Shown here: positions 24,501 through 34,400 of the stretch, piece after piece
Numbering within the stretch: position 1 is the stretch's first letter
Layout of the letters: each line of letters begins with the position of its first letter
Assembly (NCBI GenBank): GCA_963855995.1
Contig: OY979719.1
Location: 6,634,001-6,698,000 of the forward strand
Length of the DNA stretch: 64,000 bases
DNA from: Muricea muricata
Lineage: Eukaryota; Cnidaria; Anthozoa; Malacalcyonacea; Plexauridae
Direction of reading: 5' to 3'
Position numbers and translations under genes: made by a program
The notes under the pieces: model-generated
The model's database searches: none
What the model was told of the DNA's origin: nothing
The model's input: only the letters and a program-made list of their open reading frames with translations

Positions 24501-26189
24501 CCTCTGACTTTACATAAGGTGTTAACAATTTTGGTGGCATTTGCCTCAGTTAAAAATGGACTGCCTTCTTTACTAATGTCTATGCAAAAAATAAAATTAT
24601 GCTGAACTTATTTTAATCAACTGACACTATATTTAATATTTTAAATATTTGCATCGCACCTTTGTCAAAACCAAGCTGGCGTCTCGCAACTTCAGCTAAT
24701 GCCCCCAAACTGAGACTTGCAGCTAATCCTAAATGTATAAATTAATGTAATATAAGCATCTCAATTTTAGTACTAGTAGTGCTAATATGCTATACCTCTG
24801 ACATTCGTCTCTAGCAGGGGGGGGGGGAGAATTTCTGGAGGTTTAGATAGTTTCCATTATCAGTTTTTCAAGGATTTTTTATAACCAATTTTCATATTCA
24901 TTATTTTAATACAAATGTGCACTTTCGCACAATTCTTGGAGCTCAAACTTTTTCATAAAAACAAAATACTTCAGATTCCGTAAAACAAAACAAAATACAT
25001 GAAATTCATTATATTCATTATAAAGTTTTAACGATATTATTTTGATTTAAGCAATAGTGTACATATCAGCTTCCAAAGAATATAGATTGTGGATTTTTGT
25101 AATTATTTGTATAAAAAAGTCAAATAATGGAGATAAGATCGCAATACTGGAAAAATCATGTGGCCAGTTTCTGCAGACGCTGGCGGAGGACAGGAAACTA
25201 AAGTCTAATTTGGAGTGGCCTAAATTGAAAACCCAATTGGACTCCCAAGAAGAATTTGAAAATAGCATGCAAGCTATATGTTATTACCACTAATTGTACA
25301 TAAACTTTATTTACATAACATTTCACTGAAAAAGCAAAGAATTAATACAAGGAATTGAACACAATTAATTTGGTGTGTGTAACAATTAAATCAAAACTGA
25401 CAATGTTGAGTGGCAGAACATGAACAACATTCAGTCAGCCTTTTTGGTTCGGTATCATGTAGGCCCCTCCCTACCCAGGAGAGTCTGCACCCCTCCTACC
25501 AGATAAGCATTGTCCACAACTGCTCTTTTCTAATAAATATTGGCAATGTTCGAAATTTTCATATTTGAGAAATAAATTATGATTGTGATAATCTGGGTTC
25601 TATGGGTTGTAATCACCACTCATAATGGGGGATAACGAGGGATGCTCAACGTCTGTGGTTTTTCCCCATCATGAGCGGTGTTAGTATCCCCTCAATATCC
25701 CTCATTATAAGCAGTAAGAACCTCTTGCACCATGGTATGTTGGCCTACAAACCTCCATAGTTTGCCAGCCGACCAACCCTCGTTGCTGGAACAGGTCTTT
25801 CTTTCGCTCTTTTGCTCAGCTACAGGAAAATTGTATCTGCGATAAATATCTTTGACAGTAGTGAATTGATCATTACCAGTAATGACGATAATCGATATTA
25901 TAGATTATCAATTAATCCATGATATTCCTGATTTTCATAACTAATTAGTACTCCAAGCTATAAACAATTTGTAATAGTAACATACTCGAGGTTGATTAAC
26001 TGTGCTTTTCCTCACATCTCTCTCGGCATAATTCTTCTTTCCAACCCTGTTTGATTTTATATCCACAGTTGACTCTGATGACATTGCTCTCTGAGTTTTA
26101 GTTGACAATATCGACACAGAATTGAACCAAGCCAACTGCTGGTTTTTGCCACATGCACACATTCTCGGAATTTTCCCCAGAAATCGCAT
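15571..26189 (-). CDS. COQ8: COQ8/ADCK3-4-like mitochondrial UbiB kinase (spliced gene)
   Basis: Exons on the minus strand: 25986-26189, 25753-25819, 24660-24728, 24463-24579, 24059-24144, 23830-23970, 23504-23585, 22804-22897, 19020-19161, 18795-18902, 18339-18408 (donor possibly 18343), 15571-15852 (TAA). Junction phases agree through exon 11. Motifs in order: a basic, Ser-rich mitochondrial presequence ([18 protein letters not shown]); [15 protein letters not shown]; KxGQ in [14 protein letters not shown]; Ala-rich loop [18 protein letters not shown] with the ATP-site lysine; the ExD motif in [36 protein letters not shown] with the catalytic Asp; [10 protein letters not shown]. The C-terminus is [22 protein letters not shown]8 proteins act at the inner mitochondrial membrane and support the coenzyme Q synthesis complex. 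One short exon between 15853 and 18338, expected to encode the RAAAD..KFLTG segment, was not found. The start Met is the best guess; an extra 5' exon is possible. Confidence 0.92.
16017..16311. repeat. Copy B of the CATTAGTAGAATCAT repeat
   Basis: This is the longest of three relatives. It contains two hairpins: CTATCTATTCCTCGATAGATAG, and a longer stem ATTTCTATGCGGTGATAGTT against AACTATCACCGCATAGAAAT. It lies in the last COQ8 intron found. Relatives are at 1171-1270 and 18526-18729. Confidence 0.65.
16477..16967. mobile_element. TTAA-flanked palindromic MITE, copy 2
   Basis: Same ends as the element at 4652-5162: AGGGAAATGGCAACAAAA, and the complement TTTTGTTGCCATTTCCCT. TTAA occurs at 16473-16476 and 16968-16971. 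The arms contain CCGCCATCTTGGAT and its mirror. It lies in a COQ8 intron. Confidence 0.8.
17855..18144 (-). mobile_element. tRNA-derived SINE with 8 bp target duplication
   Basis: Read on the minus strand, the head is tRNA-like: GGCTTCGGTGGTGTAGTGG, which contains an A-box, then GGTTCCGAGTTCGATCCCC, which contains a B-box. The body follows, and it ends in an A-rich (AAAAT)-type tail. CATTAAGC is repeated on both sides (17847-17854 and 18145-18152), marking the insertion. It is non-coding and lies in a COQ8 intron. Confidence 0.85.
18526..18729. repeat. Copy C of the CATTAGTAGAATCAT repeat
   Basis: This shares CTACTCTACTCGCTATCTATTCCTCGATAG and ATCTCGAGCTCGTAATCTG with copy B, with the central stem shortened. 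It lies just upstream, on the minus strand, of the COQ8 DFG exon. Confidence 0.55.
19280..19544. repeat. Degenerate minisatellite, left block
   Basis: Irregular tandem units of about 17-20 bp around AACTCTCTGAGCACATC. The same array resumes at 22502-22700 beyond the palindromic element, so the array was probably split by the insertion. It lies in a COQ8 intron. Confidence 0.7.
19545..22501. mobile_element. Palindromic DNA transposon with broken integrase-like transposase
   Basis: The ends are TCAGTGGTAG and CTACCACTGA. The arms, about 1.0 kb each (19545 to about 20575 and about 21500 to 22501), are near-perfect inverted copies around a spacer of about 0.9 kb. Each arm holds the 5' part of a transposase reading inward: [18 protein letters not shown] on the right arm's minus strand (22033-21842), and the same start at about 20012 plus. 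Further on, the left arm encodes [20 protein letters not shown], then after a one-base frame slip [18 protein letters not shown]. These resemble proteins with an HTH plus integrase (DDE) core that are common in animal genomes; the family label is from memory. The copy is dead and sits in a COQ8 intron. Confidence 0.8.
22502..22700. repeat. Degenerate minisatellite, right block
   Basis: This continues the AACTCTCTGAGCACATC-type units of 19280-19544. Both blocks contain ACGTACTACTCTTYTCGCAC and ATTAACTATCCAGTC, so part of the array is duplicated on the two sides of the transposon. Confidence 0.65.
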
Positions 26190-26810
26190 GCTTAATAAAT
26201 GGTGGTACGTTAACAAATTGATGCAAAAAACAGTGTGATGTTATTACATTTCAAAAGCAGCATATCATCGTTAAATTTCTATACATTGTGAAGTGTGAAC
26301 AAACACATGAGTTGATTGCATAATCAAGAATATACACACCGAGACGTCATGTAACAATTTATAAACTGGCTGAATTCAGGTCACACACCTGTTGTGACGT
26401 CATAAACGTTGTAGCAAATATAACTACGTTACCATGAAATGATACTCTGAAACCAAACTTGCAACGCAAGATTGTAAAGATTGGTCAAGTATAATCGTAA
26501 TTGTTCTTGTAAATAAAAACAGTCTTGACTCTAGCCAAATTAATTATGTATTCATCATATTCATAAATCACTGCAGAGTGTTCTTCACTGCATTATAACG
26601 CTTGACTCATTGTTTGATCAAAGTTAGACAAAATAATCACAAACTATAAACCTAAATATAGAAAAATATGGAGTATTGACTAAAGCATTGCTAACAGACA
26701 CGGTAAACGTGGCATCTCGTATCTCTACCCAAAGGTTATCAATAATCAATACGTTACCTACTTGTTACTTGATATACATTAAAGACCGCGGGCTTTCAGC
26801 AAAGAGCATT
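26190..26810. promoter_or_regulatory. Putative shared promoter of COQ8 and CCDC85
   Basis: The two start codons are 621 bp apart and point away from each other. The segment has no coding signal, no TATA box I would defend, and no large repeat. A divergent promoter is inferred only from the layout. An additional 5' exon of either gene could lie here. Confidence 0.5.
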
Positions 26811-29800
26811 ATGTCGCTTGAACAGGCCGAGACCGGCGATATGGCGCAAGAACTAGCCAAATACAAGACGGAAAATTTGAGATTAACCGAGGAGAAAAAT
26901 AACATCATGAGGGAGTTTAATACAAGAATGAAGGTTCACCTTGAAGAAGTAAGACTCCTGAAAGAAGTCAATGAACGTCTACAGACGGAATTGGACGACC
27001 TACGCGACTTGTGTTGCTATCTGGATGACGACCGAATGAAATGTCGCAAACTGGCGAAAGACTGGCAAAACTTCGGTCGCTATATTTCCTCGATTTTACA
27101 CACGAAGGAGAGTTGTTATCAGGAAGAGGTGAACTCGTTGAGTTTACAAAAAGAGAGTGTAATTGCTGAGAATATTAATCTCAAGAGATTGTGTCATGAG
27201 CTGGAAAATTGCTCCTCAAGTGGTTCACGAGAATACGTGTGCATTCGTTGCTCGCAAAGAATATCGCTTGAAAGGAAACCGCAGTTTAACGGAGTCGTAG
27301 AGAGAAACCCTAATAGCTTACCCACAGCGAATATTATAAATCATAAAGGTAATCCACTATGTTAGTGTCTGTACGCTAATACATCTAACTTCTCTGGCAG
27401 TCGATTGATATTTCCGCGAATACAGTTCGCGAGGAATTATGATTTATTTACAGTACGTGCTATGGCTTATGCTTAAAACTTTGTTTATAATTTCAGATAA
27501 ACCTTACATAGATGCTAAAAGAAACCTTCCTTCCCCTAATGGAAGCGTTTTATCTCAGGTATAAAACAAAAACAAAGCTAACTTGCGTGCTACTCATTTG
27601 GAGAATTGCTTTTTAATTGCTTCTTCCTGTTGGAAGTGCGAATGGCGTACGCGATTTGTTTTTTGCCAAAACAAATTGATGACTTTCAGCTACAGCAGTG
27701 TGGTAACACAGCTTGGTAATAGGAAGTTAGGAACTATTCTCCAGATGTGTAAGCGCGTATATTTACTTGTTTAGAGTGAGCAAATATTCGTGGTTTATTG
27801 TATATTTTTTCCCACATTGGTTATGGAATGTGAAAAATGTATACAATAGTGCAGTAATTATTTGAATGTTTACTTTACCGCAGCAAGCTGCCCCCGTTGG
27901 CTTAGCGTGAAAGCTTTTTAATCCACAGCACGACTAAAAACAGAACTTTAGTATATTGTTGTTAATTGACAACTTAACATACTAAAATCGTTATCAGAAC
28001 CAGATCTTGTCGTGCCCTCAACTGAATGATATGTATGCTAGCAATTGCACAACCTCAAACAATGTACTAATTGGTACCCTGGCGAAAAAATTTTCTTTTT
28101 TGTATTTGTTACAAGACAATTAAGATGTTATGAATTTCGCATAGGATTCGTACAGCGACTGTTCTATATCTGGACAACGGAACGGAAAACGAAAGAAAGT
28201 ATCGTTTGTTGAACCTGACGAAGTTCAGGTAAAGAAAAGATTTATTTAAAACGTTGATTGGAAGTTATTGATATTAATAAATGAACTGTTTCCAATTTTA
28301 AAGTTCGCCGGTAACTATATAAATTGTTCTTTTCTAGGAACCCGAGGAAGCAGTGAAACATCGACCATTGGATATCAACTCCAATGGAGTAAAAGGTTTT
28401 ATGCAGTTTTTTCCTTTATTTGACTATTTTTTCTCGAATTGACGAGTTTTTCCCTACTTGGGTTCGTTTTTTGCAAAGATTGAGATCACGGTTCATATGT
28501 ATTAAAGTTGGATAACACATCTATTGTTGGTTTTTGAGGCTGGAAGTACCTACATTGATGTACTTTGGGCCCATTCAACATGCCCTCCGATCTCAAAATA
28601 TGACGTGTTTAAGATAGCTCCGTATAGTTGTTACGTAACAGGGCGCGAAAAATAAGGTCTTCACATTGATACAAATCTATTCCTTCAAATGCAAAATCTA
28701 CTGATTTTTAGAGGTACAAACGACTGCCAAATTCCTGATGTTCAAATGGAAAGGTTCCAATAAGGCAATAAGTGTGTTGCTATGGAAACAAAGGGGCCTA
28801 AGCTATCGCTGACAAAATACAAAAATTGAATTTACTCAAATTTCCTTTGGTCAATTCTTTTGAAATTTTAATTTTTGAAGATAAACAGAATGTCTAGCGA
28901 AGGATTGTGTCGAAAAATTAGGTGGTGTTTTGAAATCAGTGATGATGAACTGCGGAGCCCCCCCTCTAAAAAGTAGTTGAGCCAGGGGGGGCACAGTATA
29001 GCGAATGGACAGCAGAGCCACTTAGCAGCGCAACACGGCGCGCTATTATTATACAGTTTACCCACCGCGCTACTATTATGCAGTTTAGCCACCAGCCATT
29101 TCAGAATTCCTATTGGTCAGAAAGTGCAAATGAATGGCCGGTATAATGGTAATGAGACGCGTAGTGCGATATGCCTGGACACACAAATTTCAATTGAGTG
29201 GCCCTACTGTCCATTCCTATACTGTGCAGGGGGTATATATTATTTGTCTTGCAGGGGGTATATATTATTTGTATTTGTCCTATACTGTGCAGGGGGTATA
29301 TATTATTTGCCTGGTTAATATAATGCAGAAACTTGCATTGTTAAATTTAAACCAACTTCACTTGAACTGCGCTGAACGTTTTGGTGAGAAGATTGAGTTT
29401 CAGAAACTCAGTTCAAGATTAAGTTTTTCAGGCCGTTTTACTGTCCTAAAAATTACCTGAAAACCCGGGCAATGTAACTGATTAACAAATTTCTTCGTGT
29501 ATTTTAAATTCCCAGTCCTTCAATCAGTTTATTTATGAAATCTGAACGGTTTTATAGATTGCCGTTGCCGTTGGTTGAGTACTTTCAAACACTGCTCGCG
29601 ATTGCTAATAACATTTCTTTTATTACATTAGAAAGTCGTGGTATTCTGCGAAATGGCGTCAGAAGGTACCATTCGAATGTAAGGACGAGTGCACGGCTTA
29701 GTTGTTTCATTGTTTCATACTTGTTTCATTGTAAGATTTGAGGGATGATAACAATTTCGCTTGTATTTTAAATTCAGGGGCATAGTTCTACATCCAGTAA

Positions 29801-30751
29801 CGACAGCAACCCTTCTATTCACGAGATCGACAGAGCAATGCAAGTGCTAGAAATACAATCACATTTAGAGGAGAGAGACCGCGAGAGAGAAGAACCGTTA
29901 AAAGACAACGAAGTCGCAGTTTTGAAGGAAATGTGTAACGTAAGTTTGTTAACTGCACTGCACTCAGATCCAGGTGTAATGATCATATCTCGCTCGCTGT
30001 TCTGATTATGTTTACATGAATACAAAGCCAGATCGAAATGCATTCACGGTCCAACGTTTCGGCACTCCGGTCTGGTGTCTTCATCAGGACTGACCTGAAG
30101 TTGCAATGCTACTGCTCACATACTCGGGGGTCATGGTCTTGACTCTGTAGCCATCCATCCAACTGTTTTTTTTGACGGTCATAACGAGACGGCTTTTGGA
30201 CAACTGATTATCGTATACTTACTCTCTCTGGAAGGATTCTGGACATGTGCACTGTATATGGTGGACTGTAGTTGATGGTTACTGCCACAGACAGGTGTGA
30301 TAGGTGACTGAGAAGTGTACTGGATTTGGACGGTCAAATTTCAGACTACATTTATCCTTAGAGCAAGAATATCACATTGACGACATTCTTGGCAAATGAT
30401 GAGAGTATATAAAGAGTATATAAAGAGTACGGTCGAGTTGAACCATGAGATGACCCCTAATGAAGGCACCATACTGAAGTTCGCAAAGTTTGGTGGTGAA
30501 TACAATTCGATCGGGCATTGTACTAATTTAAACATAACCAAAGCGGGGAACAAAATTTGACATGAAACGCAAGTTTATTATCAACAAATTTCGTCTTAAT
30601 GGTGTTTATCTTAATAACTATGGTACACAAATCTTCGTAATTTTTTTAGGTTGTCTGGACGAAGCTGTCAAATGACGAACCGCAATCAAGTAAACCAGAT
30701 GTAAATCACAAAATACATGAAGATGACGTTGTATACGAAGATCTTTTATAG
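26811..30751 (+). CDS. CCDC85-family coiled-coil protein (spliced gene)
   Basis: Six exons with consistent phase: 26811-27348, 27497-27558, 28145-28228, 28338-28388, 29778-29939, 30650-30751 (TAG). They sum to 999 nt, 332 residues. The N-terminal half is a coiled coil (about residues 15-120) with the family signature LRDLCCYLDDDRMKCRKLAK, followed by DWQNFGRYIS. The middle is Ser/Lys-rich and poorly conserved. The last two exons restore the conserved C-terminus KEMCNVVWTKLS, close to the EMCNVVWRKLG of vertebrate CCDC85A/C. CCDC85 proteins bind adherens-junction and cytoskeletal partners and some transcription factors. The start is the Met beginning MSLEQAETGD; an upstream in-frame stretch from 26676 is probably untranslated. 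Exon 4 uses the GTAAAA donor at 28389, because the GTTTTA at 28396 breaks the frame. Which paralogue (A, B or C) it matches cannot be decided. Confidence 0.9.
28992..29228. mobile_element. Palindrome-ended repeat ACAGTATAG(G/C)GAATGGACAG, copy 1
   Basis: It starts ACAGTATAGCGAATGGACAG and ends in the mirror CTGTCCATTCCTATACTGTG. It lies in an intron of the CCDC85 gene. A second full copy is at 51829-52042 in the opposite orientation, and a fragment begins at about 2351. Immediately after, GCAGGGGGTATATATTATTTG is repeated three times (about 29226-29310). Confidence 0.65.
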
Positions 30752-30775
30752 CACCAGAATCAAGTCTGTTTAATC

Positions 30776-31083
30776 CAGGGACGTAGCCAGAACTTTCAAA
30801 GGGGGGGGGGGGGGAGCCCTGCAGACACTAATAATTATGATAGGCTTGACGTGCCTATCGCGTTAAATACTAGGGAGGTTTAGCAAAGAGACGTGACGTC
30901 AATGCGACGTAAAATGCCGTGATTGCCCATCTCCAGATTTGGTCACGGCATTTCCACATCGTTTTTACCTCGCTTTGGCGTTGTCAAAGGCGTTGTGTCG
31001 TCTTTGCTAAACCTCTCTATTAACGAAGGGGGGGGGGGGAGCCGCGGCTCCCTCGCCCCCCCCCCCCCCTTGCTACGTCCCTG
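30776..31083. mobile_element. hAT-type MITE with exact 8 bp TSD and nested insert
   Basis: The terminal inverted repeats are CAGGGACGTAGC and GCTACGTCCCTG. GTTTAATC is duplicated exactly (30768-30775 and 31084-31091). Inside is a second palindrome (about 30872-31018) with ends AGGTTTAGCAAAGA and TCTTTGCTAAACCT, plus long G and C runs that may collapse in assembly. It starts 25 bp after the CCDC85 stop codon, so it probably lies in that gene's 3' UTR. Confidence 0.85.
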
Positions 31084-31139
31084 GTTTAATCAACGCGTCG
31101 CATCAAATTTGAGTAATGACCTGCCTAACCTGAACAAGT

Positions 31140-31265
31140 TTTGTGATTGGCTTTCTGAGACAAATGTGATCAGTGTTTGTGATTTCGTTCTTTAGAACTT
31201 CTGTAGTCTTATTGTCTTCATCAACCAATCACAGTTTCTGTTTGTATACGTAGGTGGCGACCCAA
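31140..31265. repeat. Direct repeat flanking cyclin K, downstream copy
   Basis: This contains TGTTTGTGATTTCGTTCTTTAG, CCAATCACAGTTTCTGTTTG and GGTGGCGACCC. The same order occurs upstream of cyclin K at 36640-36757, continuing at 41484-41500 after an inserted element (TTTGTGATTCGTTCTTTAG, CCAATCACTCACAAAGC, GGTGGCAACCC). Confidence 0.6.
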
Positions 31266-31419
31266 AAATTTCCACAAACCAAATCATAAAATGAATCACA
31301 TAATAACTTTAATGCAAGCACTCTCTACACAACGTTATTGTAATTTTTAAACTTCTATTGAGAATATTATTCACTATTAACACGTTGATGTCTGGTTGTG
31401 CATAAGCAGAGTACAAGGT

Positions 31420-34400
31420 TCACCTCATCCATCCTCCCCGACCCATAGGCCTGGTGTTAGGTGGTCTACTATAACTAGGTGTGTGCCACTGAGATGTATT
31501 GTTGGCAGAAGCAGGAGGTAACCCAGCCTGGGGCATCATTGGTATAGGAGGAGGTGGTTGTGTGGCATGTTGATGAAGCATCTGTGGGAAACGTTTGTGT
31601 GGGGGCAGGGGCGGGCGTTGAGAGTACGTCTGATTTGATGGTTGCTGGTAGGATTCAGTTTGGAGCTGTGTTGGTATATGAGAGGGTAGATGTGGAGTTG
31701 GTATATGAGGTGGTGGGTGATGGGGGCGAATTGGCTTGGGCGGTGGTTGAGACTGGATATGGGAGGGTGGGGGTTGGGTGTGTAGATGAGTGGGTGGTGG
31801 CTGAGTTGGAATATGACTGGGTAGGGGTTGAATGTGGGAAGGTGGGGGTTGAAGAGGTGGCGGTTGCTGATGTAAAGGAGGGGGAACATGAGCAAAGCTT
31901 TGTGAAAATGCAGTGGGATTCTGAATCCCTACCAAACTACTCTGTGGAACAAGAGTAGGGGGTGGTAGCAGTGTTGAAGAACTTGATGACACAGATATGG
32001 TAGAGTCTGTTGGTGGTGGGATGCCAAATGGAATGGGACTGAATGTGCCACCAAGGTATGCACTATGTGGCATAACTGGATTGACATATGGGACAGTTGG
32101 TTGCACTAAAGGACTAGGAACTGGAAGAATATTTGTTGGAGGAAGGCTTGATGGTGAAGTGTATGATGTGGGTTTATAAAGACTGTCTGATGTTACCACA
32201 GGACTAATATTTTCAACTGATTGCAAGCCTGCACTAGTCACAGCTGTGTTTGTAACAGCTCCTTGAGTATTGTTGGACGCTGTATGTGGAGGTGGCGGTG
32301 GAGCCGTGCTTACTTTTGACCCTAAAGAATAAACCTTGCTGTCATAACACACTTCTATTCACATAATACATAATTGCATACAAAAAGTGGGGCTTGCCAA
32401 AAAATAAAAATGCAGGATTCCTAAAATTATTGTGCATTAATTTTATTACAAGTGGGACTGCTAACCACATTGAAGAATGAAAATAGAAAATCAAACAAAT
32501 TGGCATATTAACCAATCAACCTAGTGCAAAACTAATATCAATTTCACAAATAAGCATGCTGGTAATAAGCATAAAATTTGAAAAAGTCATCAAATTATAC
32601 AGTACACAGCCTGTACTCAGGCTTTGCACAGCATGTCCTCATGTCTAAACTTCACTATCAACAACAACAGCCGTAGACTATATGTGAGTTAAAACTGAAT
32701 GTTTTTTCAATTTCCAGAAAGGAAATTTGCAAATAGATCTTTTCCCCTCTAATTTAAACTGTGTAAATACAACTGAGTACAATACAATTATAATACCTGG
32801 TTTAGTAGATGTAGCTAGTGTTGATTTTCGATCTTTATCTTTACTTTCAAGTTTCTGCCAACAACAATGAAAATAAACTGGTACAAAAGCCACGACTTCA
32901 AGGAAATCGGTAACAACTTGGTGACATATTAAACCATGTGGAAAGATAGAATATACCATACCTTTTTCTTAAATGGTGGACTGTTGGTAACAGATGGGCT
33001 TGAATGACTCGAAGAGTTATTTGGACTTGGATCAATTGTCTCACTTAGACTTTTCTTCTGTGGTTTTTCTTTCTTTGCGGCACCATATAACTCCAACATT
33101 TCATTGCAGATTTCTTAAAGTTATATCATTATGGCAATGTATTTTTTTACTTATCAATAAGAAGCTTTAAAGTGCACTAACTACAATATCTGTCATTACA
33201 ATTTTAGAACATGCTTAGTTTCAGAAATAAGGAAGGGCAAAAAAGGACAAAAAAGATAGTGAACTGCCATCTTGGATATTAAAAAACCTATGTCACAACA
33301 GGGTAAAAATCAAAATCTTTAAAAAGCAATTAGAAATGTTAAAATGTTAAATGTTTAATTAATGTTAAAATCTGTACATTACTTGTTAAAATTTGTACAT
33401 TAACTATACACTTCTGGAATAACATTTCTTTAATTTTATTGAGATGTAACTGTTGTGACATTGCTGTTGTGACATTTTTCAAAACATTGACAATATTACT
33501 CACTTGATTAACTCAGTAATTGTTTGTAGAAACAAGAGAAACCCAAGCATACCTTCAACAACTTGCTCCTGACATTCCTTGTTAAAACTGTACCACCAAG
33601 GCTTACTGGATGGAGAATCTGTCGACCCTTTCAAATCAAAATTGGCCAGCTTGCCAGCCAGGTTCAAGTGTGCTATTGCCAAAATCTCAGGTCGCTTTCT
33701 TAAACTGAGACTGGTTGACAAACTAGATGAAAAAAAAACACATGTAGTTACTTTGGTAAAAATGTTATGCTGATTTGTATAGGAAATAAAAAATTGATAC
33801 CTGTCATTTACAAATGTCCACGCCATTTGAACCAACTTTTGAACTTTTCCTTTATCTCCTAAGAACGCACATACCAATTAAAATGAACAGTAAATTATTA
33901 ATAAATTACTCTGTCCTAACTATATATACTGAGTGCGTTCCCCAAAAAGGCTACTCATTGAAGTCAAATGCCAGTGTCTCACGTTTGAATTTGAATTTTC
34001 TCACCCCCTAATGAGCTCAAGAATGTGTAAAACATTATAGCAGAGAATTATCATGCATGCATTGCAAATTACTGGAAGTCATTCTGCCACAATAACTCAG
34101 AATGCGCTCAGATGGGAGTTAAAACATTTGTGCTACGCGCTGCACTGGCAATGGACCTCAAATGGTAGCCTTTTTTGGGTTCCAACTTTCAATCAAAATG
34201 TAATCAACAATGAAAATTGGATCACTATCATGAATCACAATGAACAACTTTCAATAAAAAAGGAAATAACACAATACACATTTAAAGGGTAAAATTAATG
34301 TACTTTCATCTTGAGTATGATGAAATTCAAGCCAGGAACAGTTGAGAAATATTCATCAACAAACTATAGGTCTTCTGGCAGAAATCAAACCTAGTATTAA

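Noticed and set aside
26676..26810. Extended N-terminus of the CCDC85 gene from an upstream in-frame start
   Set aside because: The extra 45 residues have no family similarity, and the start at 26811 fits the family N-terminus better; kept as possible 5' UTR.
29134..29460. 108-codon frame in a CCDC85 intron
   Set aside because: It runs through a MITE and a threefold GGGGGTATATATTATTTG repeat.
31536..31958. Overlapping open frames on the other frame and strand inside the last cyclin K exon
   Set aside because: They are shadows of the Pro/Gln-rich low-complexity coding tail.
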